Positions 17,017 to 25,594 of a DNA stretch of 64,000 bases are shown here, piece by piece; the stretch's first letter is position 1; every line of letters begins with the position of its first letter. Source of the DNA: Rhizobium sp. NFR07 (GTDB lineage Bacteria > Pseudomonadota > Alphaproteobacteria > Rhizobiales > Rhizobiaceae); assembly GCF_900111905.1 (NCBI RefSeq), contig NZ_FOKM01000003.1:372001-436000 (forward strand), read 5' to 3'. Both the position numbers and the translations under genes were made by a program. The notes under the pieces are model-generated. The model did not search any database, was not told the DNA's origin, and saw only the letters and a list, made by a program, of their open reading frames with translations.

Positions 17017-18450
17017 TCATCCCCTCCCCTCCAGCGGAAACACCTTGGACGGGTTCAAAATCCAGTCCTCGTCGAAGGCGGCGCGGACGGCCATCTGCTG
17101 GTTGAGTTCCGCCTGGGTGTATTGATGGCGCATGAGGTCGCGCTTTTCGATGCCCACGCCGTGTTCGCCGGTCAGGCAGCCGCCGGCGTCGACGCAGAGT
17201 TTTAGGATCTCGTTGCCCGCCTCTTCCGCCTTCATCGCCTCTTCCGGATCATTGGCGTTGAACAGGATCAGCGGGTGCATGTTGCCGTCTCCCGCGTGAA
17301 AGACGTTGGCGACGCGCAGGCCGAAACTGTCGGTGATCTCCGACGTCTTCTTCAGGACATAGGAGAGCTTGCCGAGCGGCACGGTGCCGTCCATGCAGAT
17401 ATAGTCGGCGATGCGGCCCGTGGCGCCGAAGGCGGATTTGCGGCCCTTCCAGATCAGTGCCGCTTCGGTCGCCGACTGGCATTCGCGCACCGTCATCACC
17501 TCATGGCGGCGGGCGATCTCGACGATGTTTTCCAGCACCGCATCCATCTCGGCCTCGGAGCCCTCGACCTCGACGATGAGAAGCGCGCCGACATCGAGCG
17601 GGTAGCCTGCCTTGGCGAAGGCCTCGCAGATCTCGATTGCCGGCTTGTCCATGAATTCGATCGCGACGGGGATGATGCCCGAGGCGATGATGCCGGCAAC
17701 GCAGGCGCCCGCCTGTTCCGACGTGGCGAAACCGAAGAGGACGGGGCGCGCCCCTTCCGGCCTGGCGATCAACCGGACGGTCGCCTCGGTCACGATACCG
17801 AGCTGGCCTTCCGAGCCACAGACGAGGCCGAGCAGGTCATAACCCGCCGCATCCAGATGCTTGCCGCCGAGCTCGATCACCTGGCCATCGACCAGGACGA
17901 GCTTGACGCCGAGCAGGTTGTTGGTGGTAACCCCGTATTTCAGGCAGTGGGCGCCGCCGGAATTCATGCCGATATTGCCGCCGATCGTGCAGGCAAGCTG
18001 CGAGCTCGGATCGGGCGCATAAAAGAATCCGTCGACGGCGACCGTGTCCGAAATGTTGAGGTTGGTGACGCCGGCCTGCACCGTGGCAGTGCGGTTGGCA
18101 TAATCGAGTTCGAGAATGCGGGCCATGCGCGACAGGCCGAGCACGACCGCATCCTCCTGCGGGATCGCGCCTCCCGACAGCGAGGTGCCGGCGCCGCGCG
18201 GCACGACGGGTATGCCGTTCTCGTGACAATATTTCATCACCGCCGCCACCTGCGAGGTGGTACGCGGCAGGACAACGGCGAGCGGCAGGCGGCGGTAGCT
18301 GATGAAGGCATCCGTCTCGAACGGGACCAGTTCGCGGCCCTCATGGATGACGCAATCCGCCGGCAGGATGCCCGCGAGATCGGCAATGATGGCCGCGCGG
18401 CGCGACAGGACCTCGCTCCTTGGCGGCAGAAATTGAATGGCCTCCGGCAT
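17017..18450 (-). CDS. glcD: glycolate oxidase FAD-linked subunit
   Basis: The catalytic FAD subunit of glycolate dehydrogenase, 477 residues. It has the PCMH FAD-binding domain (VLPRTTSQVAAVMKYCHENG, then VPRGAGTSLSGGA near residue 90) and a C-terminal FAD-linked oxidase domain ending with HQYTQAEL. The start at 18450 is fixed by GGAGG six bases upstream; the longer frame to 18702 has no ribosome site and reads as non-coding. It is the first gene of glcDEF, so the promoter should lie in the 18451-18828 region. No GlcC-type regulator is adjacent. Confidence 0.94.
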   Translation of the reverse strand: MPEAIQFLPPRSEVLSRRAAIIADLAGILPADCVIHEGRELVPFETDAFISYRRLPLAVVLPRTTSQVAAVMKYCHENGIPVVPRGAGTSLSGGAIPQEDAVVLGLSRMARILELDYANRTATVQAGVTNLNISDTVAVDGFFYAPDPSSQLACTIGGNIGMNSGGAHCLKYGVTTNNLLGVKLVLVDGQVIELGGKHLDAAGYDLLGLVCGSEGQLGIVTEATVRLIARPEGARPVLFGFATSEQAGACVAGIIASGIIPVAIEFMDKPAIEICEAFAKAGYPLDVGALLIVEVEGSEAEMDAVLENIVEIARRHEVMTVRECQSATEAALIWKGRKSAFGATGRIADYICMDGTVPLGKLSYVLKKTSEITDSFGLRVANVFHAGDGNMHPLILFNANDPEEAMKAEEAGNEILKLCVDAGGCLTGEHGVGIEKRDLMRHQYTQAELNQQMAVRAAFDEDWILNPSKVFPLEGRG

Positions 18451-18828
18451 GCATTCCTCCTCGCATCCCAAATCGGAACCTAACGCATCGATCGCAAAAT
18501 CGAAAACCGATTTTCGGAGGTGATTTGATCGGTTTTCCCAAATCGCGACATGCCTCCTGTCCCGCAGTCGACCAGGGGACCGACCGCGCGAAATTATTCG
18601 GGGAAAAGTCGTTTCGGGACCACCGACATATGCATTTTCGCCATAGTCCCGGGAAAATTGAACAGCTGTGCAATAACCTGTTGACGCGCCCGCCCGACGC
18701 ACCCACTTATATTTAGCCGGACAAAGGCTTTAACGAGTGATTCACGATCAAAATCGTTGGCGACGCCTCGTTAATCCCGGCGCAAGCATTATATTAGAAA
18801 AATAACACTTTCGGAGGTGTTTTCGAAA
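18451..18828. other. divergent control region between glcD and the Nudix gene
   Basis: This 378-base gap holds two visible inverted repeats and no gene. One is GAAAACCGAT (18502-18511) facing ATCGGTTTTC (18528-18537), close to the glcD start and a candidate operator or leader hairpin. The other is TTAACGAG (18730-18737) facing CTCGTTAA (18767-18774), with an inner ACGAT/ATCGT pair, just upstream of the Nudix gene. An AT-rich stretch (TATATTAG) at about 18791 could be the Nudix promoter -10. Confidence 0.5.
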
Positions 18829-19347
18829 TTGGGCCTAGTCAAACGGATTGCCAGCAATCTTCGTCTCATGGTGCAGCGACCGCCGCGCCAGCAATATGCT
18901 GCGCTCTGCTATCGCACGAAGAAGAATGGCGAACCCGAAGTTCTGGTGGCGACCAGCCGTGATACCGGCCGCTGGGTTATCCCCAAGGGCTGGCCCATGG
19001 AAAACAGGAAATCGCACCAGGTGGCCGAGCAGGAAGCCTTCGAGGAAGTGGGCGTGAAGGGCAAGGCCGAAAAGGCTGCGTTCGGCTTCTACCACTACAA
19101 CAAGGGCCTCGATAACGGACTGAAAGTTCCGGTGCGCGTGCAGGTGCATCTGCTGAAGGTCGAAGACTGCGTGAAGAACTTCAAGGAAAAGGGCGCGCGA
19201 CGGATCGAGTGGGTCTCCTGCCAGGAGGCTGCCGAGCGGGTTAACGAGCCAGAACTGAAGATCCTGATGCTGGAGTTTTCCGAGCGGATGCGGCCGAAGA
19301 CACCGGCCACCCCTGTGGTTACGCCCGCCGTCAAGTTCGCCAACTAG
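18829..19347 (+). CDS. Nudix hydrolase (diphosphoinositol/dinucleoside polyphosphate type)
   Basis: A 172-residue Nudix hydrolase. The Nudix box reads PKGWPMENRKSHQVAEQEAF followed by EEVGV, with the metal-binding glutamates in place; the usual Arg of the REUxEExGU core is Gln here. The PKGWP entry resembles the diadenosine or diphosphoinositol polyphosphate branch, but the substrate is not certain. The start is uncertain: GGAGG at 18813-18817 is best placed for the TTG at 18829, though a GTG at 18817 is also in frame and would add four residues. Confidence 0.85.
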   Translation: MGLVKRIASNLRLMVQRPPRQQYAALCYRTKKNGEPEVLVATSRDTGRWVIPKGWPMENRKSHQVAEQEAFEEVGVKGKAEKAAFGFYHYNKGLDNGLKVPVRVQVHLLKVEDCVKNFKEKGARRIEWVSCQEAAERVNEPELKILMLEFSERMRPKTPATPVVTPAVKFAN

Positions 19348-19470
19348 AACCCAAGCCGTCCGGGCGCGGCAAATTCCACACGCATCACAATCTTTTCGCA
19401 AGCGAATGCTAAACGACGGGTCCAGTGATCCGGGCGCCGCTTGTGCCCTCTCTGCCGATCAAAGAACAAA

Positions 19471-20976
19471 ATGGGCCAAAGAAATCCGCGTCTGGCCAAG
19501 CCGACGCTCGACAAAGACCTGGAGAAACTCTCCTCCGTCGAGGATGCCGCCCGGCAGGCGTCGCGCGGACTGGCGGCGCCCGGCACGGCGCTGCTGTTCA
19601 TCATCCTCACCGCGATCTTCGCCGCGTCCTATGTCACGGGCACGCCCGGTGCGGTGATCATCGTCGCCGCGGCCGCGCTCGCGGGCTACATGGCGATGAA
19701 TATCGGCGCCAATGACGTGACCAACAATATCGGCGCGGCCGTCGGCGCGCGAGCGATGACGATGGGCTTCGGCCTGGCGCTCGCAGCGGTTTTCGAGATC
19801 GCCGGCGCGGTGCTTGCCGGTGGCGGCGTGGTCCATACGATCGCCAGCGGCATCATGGACGATACGCTGGTCGCCAACCCCAGTGTGCTGATCTGGGCGA
19901 TGATGGCGGCGATGCTGTCTGCCGCCGTGCTGATCAATATCGCCACCTGGGCCGGAGCGCCGGTCTCCACCACCCACTCCATCGTCGGGGGAGTGATGGG
20001 CGCCGGCATCGCTGCCGCAGGCTTCGGCGCGATCAACTGGGGCATGGTTGTCGGCATCACCGCGAGCTGGATCCTCTCTCCCCTTCTCGGCGGACTGATC
20101 GCCGCCGGCTTCCTGCTGCTCGTCAAGGAGACGATCATCTACCGGGAGGACAAGATCGCCGCGGCCAAGACCTGGGTGCCGGTTCTGGTCGGCACGATGG
20201 CGGGAGCGTTTGCGGGCTATCTGGCGCTGATCGGCTTCGACCAACTCCTGGAGCGATCGCCCCTCAAAGCTACCGCGATCGCCGTCATCACAGGCGCGAT
20301 TACCTGGCGCGCGCTGATCCCGATCATCGCCCGGCAGGCCGAAGGGCTGGAAAACCGCAACCAGTCGCTCAGAAAACTGTTCCGCATCCCCCTCATCCTG
20401 TCGGCGGCACTGATGTCCTTCGCGCATGGGGCGAACGACGTCTCCAACGCAATCGGGCCGCTGGCGGCCATCGTTTCGGCGGCACAGAGCGGCATCCATG
20501 GCGTTCTCAAGGTGCCGCTCTGGGAACTCGTCATCGGCGGCCTCGGCATCTCGCTCGGGCTTCTGCTCTACGGCCCGAAGCTGGTGCGACTGGTTGGCGC
20601 CGAGATCACCAAGCTCAATCCGATGCGCGCCTATTGCGTATCGCTGTCGACGGCGCTAACCGTGATCGTCGCCTCCTGGGGCGGGCTTCCGGTGTCATCC
20701 ACCCATATCGCCGTCGGGTCGGTGTTCGGCGTCGGGCTTTTCCGTGAATGGTACACGCGCCATTCGAAACGCCGTTTCGAATACATGCGGGTCAGAGCCG
20801 GCAAGGATCCGGACGCGACCGAGCCTTTCGAACGCAATGACGACGAGCTGCGGCGCCGCTACCTGGTCAGGCGCTCGCATATGCTGAGCATCGTCGCAGC
20901 CTGGATGATCACGCTTCCGGCCGCGGCAGGCCTTGCGGCGATCATCGCGACGGTTATGTTCGCGCTGTTCTTGTAA
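19471..20976 (+). CDS. pit: inorganic phosphate transporter, PiT family
   Basis: A 501-residue low-affinity phosphate (metal-phosphate) symporter of the inner membrane. The two PiT signature repeats are present: NIGANDVTNNIGAAVG (about residues 82-97) and AHGANDVSNAIGPLAA (about 320-335), each followed by helices containing the APVSTTHS and LPVSSTH motifs. Eleven to twelve hydrophobic helices are visible. No phoU-like pit accessory protein precedes it, in contrast to the orfA-pit operon of rhizobia. It ends 12 bases before the rsmE start, so the two are probably cotranscribed. Confidence 0.93.
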   Translation: MGQRNPRLAKPTLDKDLEKLSSVEDAARQASRGLAAPGTALLFIILTAIFAASYVTGTPGAVIIVAAAALAGYMAMNIGANDVTNNIGAAVGARAMTMGFGLALAAVFEIAGAVLAGGGVVHTIASGIMDDTLVANPSVLIWAMMAAMLSAAVLINIATWAGAPVSTTHSIVGGVMGAGIAAAGFGAINWGMVVGITASWILSPLLGGLIAAGFLLLVKETIIYREDKIAAAKTWVPVLVGTMAGAFAGYLALIGFDQLLERSPLKATAIAVITGAITWRALIPIIARQAEGLENRNQSLRKLFRIPLILSAALMSFAHGANDVSNAIGPLAAIVSAAQSGIHGVLKVPLWELVIGGLGISLGLLLYGPKLVRLVGAEITKLNPMRAYCVSLSTALTVIVASWGGLPVSSTHIAVGSVFGVGLFREWYTRHSKRRFEYMRVRAGKDPDATEPFERNDDELRRRYLVRRSHMLSIVAAWMITLPAAAGLAAIIATVMFALFL

Positions 20977-20988
20977 GGATTGAGATCA

Positions 20989-21726
20989 GTGCGCGCCAAT
21001 TTTCGCCTGCAACGGCTTTTCGTCGATACTCCACTCGCGCTTCACACGAAGCACGAGGTTTCGTCGGAGCAGTTCAACTATCTCGCAAACGTGCTGCGGC
21101 TCGAGGCCGGGGCAAACGTGCTGCTGTTCAACGGGCGCGACGGCGAGTGGCTGGCCGAGGTGACCTTCCCGAGCCGCAAGAAGATCGTACTGGAACCGAC
21201 CGAGCAGACGCGGCCGCAGCCGGAGCCTTCCGACCTGCATTATCTGTTCGCGCCGCTGAAGGTCGGCCGGCTGGAGTATCTGGTGCAGAAGGCTGTTGAG
21301 ATGGGCGCCGGCGTTCTGCAGCCGGTGATGACCCAGCACGTGCAGGGCAAGATCACCAATCTCGACCGTCTGCGCGCGAATGTCGCCGAGGCGGCGGAGC
21401 AGTGCGGCATATTGTCGATCCCCGAGGTTTCCGAGCCGCGCAAGCTCGCAGGTGTGCTCGAGCGCTGGCCGGCCGACCGGCGCATCATCTTCTGCGACGA
21501 GGGCGACGAGGGTCAGAACCCGCTGCCGGTTCTGGCCGGAGTTAGTGAACGGAAGCTCGCGCTTCTGGTCGGGCCGGAAGGTGGCTTTTCGGAAGAAGAA
21601 CGGGCACTGTTGCGTTCGCTGCCCTTCGTCACCGCCATCCCGCTCGGACCACGTATCCTGCGGGCGGATACCGCTGCGGTTGCAGCGCTTGCCGTCATCC
21701 AGGCGGCAATCGGCGACTGGCAGTGA
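20989..21726 (+). CDS. rsmE: 16S rRNA (uracil-1498-N3)-methyltransferase
   Basis: Methylates U1498 of 16S rRNA in the small subunit. The 245-residue SPOUT-family protein has the N-terminal PUA-like domain ([12 protein letters not shown]) and the knotted SAM-binding core, with the signatures [11 protein letters not shown] (about residue 193) and [14 protein letters not shown] at 20989 is the best start, with AAGGA nine bases upstream; the TTG at 20980 directly abuts that ribosome site. It follows pit closely and precedes gshA by about 150 bases. Confidence 0.94.
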   Translation: MRANFRLQRLFVDTPLALHTKHEVSSEQFNYLANVLRLEAGANVLLFNGRDGEWLAEVTFPSRKKIVLEPTEQTRPQPEPSDLHYLFAPLKVGRLEYLVQKAVEMGAGVLQPVMTQHVQGKITNLDRLRANVAEAAEQCGILSIPEVSEPRKLAGVLERWPADRRIIFCDEGDEGQNPLPVLAGVSERKLALLVGPEGGFSEEERALLRSLPFVTAIPLGPRILRADTAAVAALAVIQAAIGDWQ

Positions 21727-21880
21727 ACACGGCTGCAACACTGCGCCAGTATTTCTGAAATGATCTTGAAACAAATTCGCTTGCACAGCAGATGAATTCG
21801 GTTCAAGCAGCCGGACGTTCCTCCGCATCTTTCACCCAGATGCGGCGTCCAGACTAAGGCATTCGACCAGGGTAATTTTC

Positions 21881-23254
21881 ATGGCGCGTGATACGACCGA
21901 CCAGACACCGCTTTCCTCGGTGTCCGAGCTTTCCGCTTATCTGGCACAGGGCTCGCGCCCGAAAGACAAATTCCGTATTGGCACCGAGCACGAGAAGTTC
22001 GCCTTCTTCCGCAAGGATAACAGCCCCGTGCCTTACCACGGCGAGGCCAGCATTTCCGCGCTCCTGAAGGGCATGCAGGAAAAGCTCGGTTGGGAGCCGA
22101 TCATGGACGGCGACAACATCATCGGGCTCGGCGAACAGTCCGGCATGGGGGCGATCTCGATCGAGCCCGGCGGCCAGTTCGAACTTTCCGGCGCGCCGCT
22201 GGAGACGATCCACGAGACCTGTCGCGAATCCAACCGGCACCTTGCGCTGGTGAAGGAAATCGCCGAGCCGATGGGCATCGGCTTCCTCGGCCTTGGCGGC
22301 AGCCCGAAATGGTCTCTTTCCGAGACCCCGCGCATGCCGAAATCCCGCTACGACATCATGACCCGCTACATGCCGAAGGTCGGCACCAAGGGTCTCGACA
22401 TGATGTACCGAACCTGCACGATCCAGGTGAACCTCGACTTCTCGTCGGAAGAAGACATGGCGCGCAAGATGCGCGTGTCGATGAAGCTGCAGTCAATCGC
22501 GACGGCGCTGTTTGCCTCTTCGCCGTTTACCGAAGGCCGCCCGAACGGGCTCGTCTCCTGGCGTGGCGACATCTGGCGCGACACCGACAACCAGCGCTCG
22601 GGCACGCTGCCCTTCGTCTTCGACGCCGGTTTCAGCTTCGATGATTATGTCGAATGGGCGCTCGACGTGCCGATGTATTTCATCGTCCGCGACGGCAAGT
22701 ACAAGGACTGCACCCACGTCACGTTCCGCCAGTTCATGGATGGCGCGCTGAAGGGCGAGGTTGCCGACTGGCAGCCGAACATGGGCGACTGGACGAACCA
22801 CCTATCGACGCTGTTCCCCGACGTTCGCCTAAAGCGCTTCCTCGAAATGCGCGGCGCCGATGGCGGTCCGTGGCGCCGCATCTGCGCCCTGCCGGCCTTC
22901 TGGGTCGGCCTGCTCTATGACGATGCCGCGCTTGCCGATGCCGAAACGCTGACCGCCGACTGGACCTTCGAGGACGTTACCGCCATGCGCGACGCCGTGC
23001 CGGCGGAAGGTCTGAAGGCGACGATCAAGGGCCGTTCGGTTCTGGACGTTTCCCGCGATGCCGTCTCGATCGCCAGAGCCGGCCTCAAGTCGCGCGCGCG
23101 GCTGAACGGCGAAGGCCAGGACGAAAGCATCTTCCTTCAGCCGCTCGAAGAAGTGCTGGCGAAGAAGGCGACCATGGCGGAAGACCTGCTCTCGCTCTTC
23201 AACGGCCGCTGGAACGGGTCGGTCGAGCCGGCGTTCAAAGATTACCAGTATTAA
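21881..23254 (+). CDS. gshA: glutamate-cysteine ligase (proteobacterial/plant type)
   Basis: Catalyses the first step of glutathione synthesis, joining glutamate and cysteine with ATP. The 457-residue protein belongs to the class shared by alpha-proteobacteria and plants, which has little similarity to E. coli GshA. Typical segments are KFRIGTEHEKFAF (about residue 30), ISIEPGGQFELSGAP (about 95) and the GIGFLGLGGSPKW region. The gene stands alone, with a palindromic repeat directly after its stop. In rhizobia glutathione is needed for acid, oxidative and symbiotic stress. Confidence 0.95.
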   Translation: MARDTTDQTPLSSVSELSAYLAQGSRPKDKFRIGTEHEKFAFFRKDNSPVPYHGEASISALLKGMQEKLGWEPIMDGDNIIGLGEQSGMGAISIEPGGQFELSGAPLETIHETCRESNRHLALVKEIAEPMGIGFLGLGGSPKWSLSETPRMPKSRYDIMTRYMPKVGTKGLDMMYRTCTIQVNLDFSSEEDMARKMRVSMKLQSIATALFASSPFTEGRPNGLVSWRGDIWRDTDNQRSGTLPFVFDAGFSFDDYVEWALDVPMYFIVRDGKYKDCTHVTFRQFMDGALKGEVADWQPNMGDWTNHLSTLFPDVRLKRFLEMRGADGGPWRRICALPAFWVGLLYDDAALADAETLTADWTFEDVTAMRDAVPAEGLKATIKGRSVLDVSRDAVSIARAGLKSRARLNGEGQDESIFLQPLEEVLAKKATMAEDLLSLFNGRWNGSVEPAFKDYQY

Positions 23255-23288
23255 TTAAAGGCAAGATGGCTGGCGCGGACATGCGCTT

Positions 23289-23330
23289 CCTCTCCTCATT
23301 CCTGTGCTCGTCACAGGGATGAGGGAGAGT
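23289..23330. repeat. palindromic repeat after gshA, CATTCCTGTG...CACAGGGATGAGGG type, copy 2
   Basis: CCTCTCCTCATTCCTGTG and CACAGGGATGAGGGAGAG form a near-perfect hairpin with a 5-base loop, 34 bases after the gshA stop. It shares its arms with the repeat at 13789-13848. It may end or stabilise the gshA transcript. Confidence 0.75.
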
Positions 23331-23396
23331 GGGGCGGGCCGTCGCGCCAAAAGCCAGGCTTGCGCAAGCTTCCAATTCTCCACCAACCGACCACAT

Positions 23397-23429
23397 AAAA
23401 AAAGCCCGGCGCGGATCGTCCGGCCGGGC
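23397..23429 (-). terminator. intrinsic terminator of the DUF1127 gene
   Basis: On the minus strand GCCCGGC pairs with GCCGGGC and is followed by a run of seven T residues. It lies about 70 bases after the DUF1127 stop. Confidence 0.85.
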
Positions 23430-23495
23430 AAGGGGCAGGGTTATTGGCTATCACCCTGCGGGGAAAATCGTCAGATGCCGAATTGAGGCACGCGG

Positions 23496-23813
23496 TCAGC
23501 GTCTGGCGGGGCGCTTGAACCGCGTGCGGGCGCGTTCGCGGGCCGCCCGTGCCAGAAGCAGGGACGGATCGTCCAGCGCGCCGGACTGATCGAGTGCTGC
23601 GACGACATCACGGCGGCTAAGTCCGATATCGTCGAGCATTCGATCGTCAAAGTCCGAAAGTCGGTTCGCTGCCACGCGATTGCGGAAGGCACGCCATGCG
23701 GACTTGATGCGCACCAGCATGGTCGTGGCCATAATGGTCTGGGCAGAGACGACGGAGCCGACGCCCCGGGCCTGAACAAGCTTGATCTCGGTTCCGCATT
23801 CGGTCGTGCTCAT
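23496..23813 (-). CDS. DUF1127 domain protein
   Basis: A 105-residue protein with a central DUF1127 helix pair (AWRAFRNRVAANRLSDFDDR, then MLDDIGLSRRDV, about residues 39-70). DUF1127 proteins are small Arg-rich alpha-proteobacterial proteins; some have been linked to RNA binding, phosphate and carbon metabolism and symbiotic or stress regulation, but no single biochemical role is settled. The N-terminal and basic C-terminal flanks (RAARERARTRFKRPARR) make it longer than the 45-residue minimal type. AAGGAT precedes the ATG. It is divergent from a LysR gene 240 bases away. Confidence 0.85.
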   Translation of the reverse strand: MSTTECGTEIKLVQARGVGSVVSAQTIMATTMLVRIKSAWRAFRNRVAANRLSDFDDRMLDDIGLSRRDVVAALDQSGALDDPSLLLARAARERARTRFKRPARR

Positions 23814-24054
23814 CGGAATATCCTTTCATCGGGCACGGGTAAGACTTTCCAGCCGCAACGGATGCGGTCGGATTGTCAGGTGATGCTGCGCATTCCGGAT
23901 GCCTGCGCGTGACCTACACATCCTTTCGGATGCATGGACGCTGCTGCGAGGAACGCCTTTCTTTTAGAATTGCACACGTTATCGGCGAATCTTATTGATC
24001 AGTCCAACGAATGTTTTTAATGATCATCATCAAACACACTGATGGATGACCGCC

Positions 24055-25005
24055 ATGTCTGCGCCTCTCGACATCGACCAGTTGCATACCTTCATCGCCA
24101 TCATCGACACCGGCAGCTTCACCAAGGCTGCGGACAGGGTGTTCAAGACCCAATCGGCCGTCTCCATGCAGATGCGCAGGCTGGAGGAGCGGATCGGCAA
24201 ACAGCTGTTCGCAAAGGATGGGCGCGGCAACCGGCTGACGGCCGAGGGCGAGAAGCTGATGAACTATGCCCGCCGGATCATCCGCCTCAACAACGAGGCG
24301 ATCGCCGCCTTCGACGACAACCGCCTTGAAGGCACGATCCGGATCGGCACGCCGGACGATTATGCCGACCGCTACATGCCGGAAATCATCGGGCGGTTCG
24401 CCAAGACCCATCCCAATGTCGAGCTCTATATCGTCTGCGAACCCTCGGTCAGCCTCGGCGAGAAGATGGCGCGCGGCGAGCTCGATATCGCGCTCGTCAC
24501 CCACAATCCGCGCCAGCGCATGTCCGACGTGGTGCGCACCGAGCCGCTCTGCTGGGTCGCATCGGCCAACCATCCGCTGAAGGACGACGCGCCGGTGCCG
24601 CTCGCCGTCGGGCGCCGCGACTGTCTGTGGCGGCAGCTTGCCTGCTCGGCGCTCGATGCCGACGGGCGCGAATATCAGGTGCTGTTCACCAGCTGGTCCT
24701 CCACCGTGGTCGCGGCCGCGGTGCTTGCCGGCATGGCGGTATCCGTCCTGCCGGAATCGGCGCTGCGCCCGGGCATGAAGGTGCTGACGGCCGCCGACGG
24801 TTTTCCGCCCCTGCCGCCGGTGCAGATCGGCCTGATGAAGCGACCGGGACTTTCCGTCTCGCTGATGAACGCGATCACCGACCATATCACCGCCTGCCTC
24901 GACAACATCTCGCCGGCCGCCGTGCCGGAAGAATTGGAAGGCGACCTGAAAGGCTTTGCCCGCCAGCCGCGGGCACGATCGGGCCAGGTGATGACGGGAT
25001 GGTGA
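24055..25005 (+). CDS. LysR-family transcriptional regulator
   Basis: A 316-residue LysR regulator. The N-terminal winged helix-turn-helix (LDIDQLHTFIAIIDTGSF, then KAADRVFKTQSAVSMQMRRL) is followed by a PBP2-type effector domain from about residue 90 (TIRIGTPDDYADRYMPEI). The sequence resembles the LrhA/HexA side of the family, though target and effector are unknown. I prefer the ATG at 24055, where the family normally begins; an in-frame ATG at 24046 is possible. The DUF1127 gene is divergent and a TM2-domain gene follows 19 bases downstream; either could be a target. Confidence 0.87.
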   Translation: MSAPLDIDQLHTFIAIIDTGSFTKAADRVFKTQSAVSMQMRRLEERIGKQLFAKDGRGNRLTAEGEKLMNYARRIIRLNNEAIAAFDDNRLEGTIRIGTPDDYADRYMPEIIGRFAKTHPNVELYIVCEPSVSLGEKMARGELDIALVTHNPRQRMSDVVRTEPLCWVASANHPLKDDAPVPLAVGRRDCLWRQLACSALDADGREYQVLFTSWSSTVVAAAVLAGMAVSVLPESALRPGMKVLTAADGFPPLPPVQIGLMKRPGLSVSLMNAITDHITACLDNISPAAVPEELEGDLKGFARQPRARSGQVMTGW

Positions 25006-25024
25006 GGCTCCCTGGGAGCGACTG

Positions 25025-25480
25025 TTGAGATTTCCTCGCACGAAAAGCCGCAAGCCAGCCTTCGCGGAGGACGAGATCGTTCGCTCCTACGAAACGCATC
25101 CGCGTTATCTTGAAGAGCGGAAATCCTTATCGCACGCATATTACAGACAGATACGATACGGACACGGATGGCTAGGGTCACACCGGCGCTATCTGGGCTA
25201 CCGCCGTTCCGGCAACATCCAGGCGCTGCTGACCTGCCTTCTGTTTCTCACTGTCTTCACCCTGGGGCATACCTATCTGTTTTTCGGCATCTTCGCGCCG
25301 GTATTCGCCTGGTTCATCATCGATCTCTTCCTCCTGCCCGGCATGACGCGCAGCGCAAACCAGCGCCTTTTGCGGCAGATTGCCCACGAAGAGGGCGGAC
25401 TTCCCTATAGCGACCCTGAACAGGCATCATCCTCCACACCGGGAGATCCTCAAAGATCGGACAAACCTGCGACCCAATAG
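25025..25480 (+). CDS. TM2-domain small membrane protein
   Basis: A 151-residue protein with a charged N-terminus (about 50 residues) and two transmembrane helices arranged as a TM2 domain. GWLGSHRRYLGYRRSGNIQA leads into the first helix and the second ends in the hallmark FIIDLFLLPGM. The C-terminus is a soluble Ser/Pro-rich tail. TM2-domain proteins are widespread and mostly uncharacterised. The start is a TTG supported by GGGAG six bases upstream; no ATG alternative fits. It follows the LysR gene by 19 bases and may share its transcript. Confidence 0.75.
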   Translation: MRFPRTKSRKPAFAEDEIVRSYETHPRYLEERKSLSHAYYRQIRYGHGWLGSHRRYLGYRRSGNIQALLTCLLFLTVFTLGHTYLFFGIFAPVFAWFIIDLFLLPGMTRSANQRLLRQIAHEEGGLPYSDPEQASSSTPGDPQRSDKPATQ

Positions 25481-25594
25481 GGCGACGACACGGACGATCG
25501 TTGAAACAACCCGCAGGTTTGCACTTGAACGACGGGGTACCGTCTCATAATTTCCAGCAGCGACCTTGGTCATTTTCAATCAGGAAAACCTATC

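Noticed and set aside
18817..18828. GTG at 18817 as start of the Nudix gene
   Set aside because: It overlaps the only ribosome site (GGAGG); the TTG at 18829 is better spaced, though not certain.
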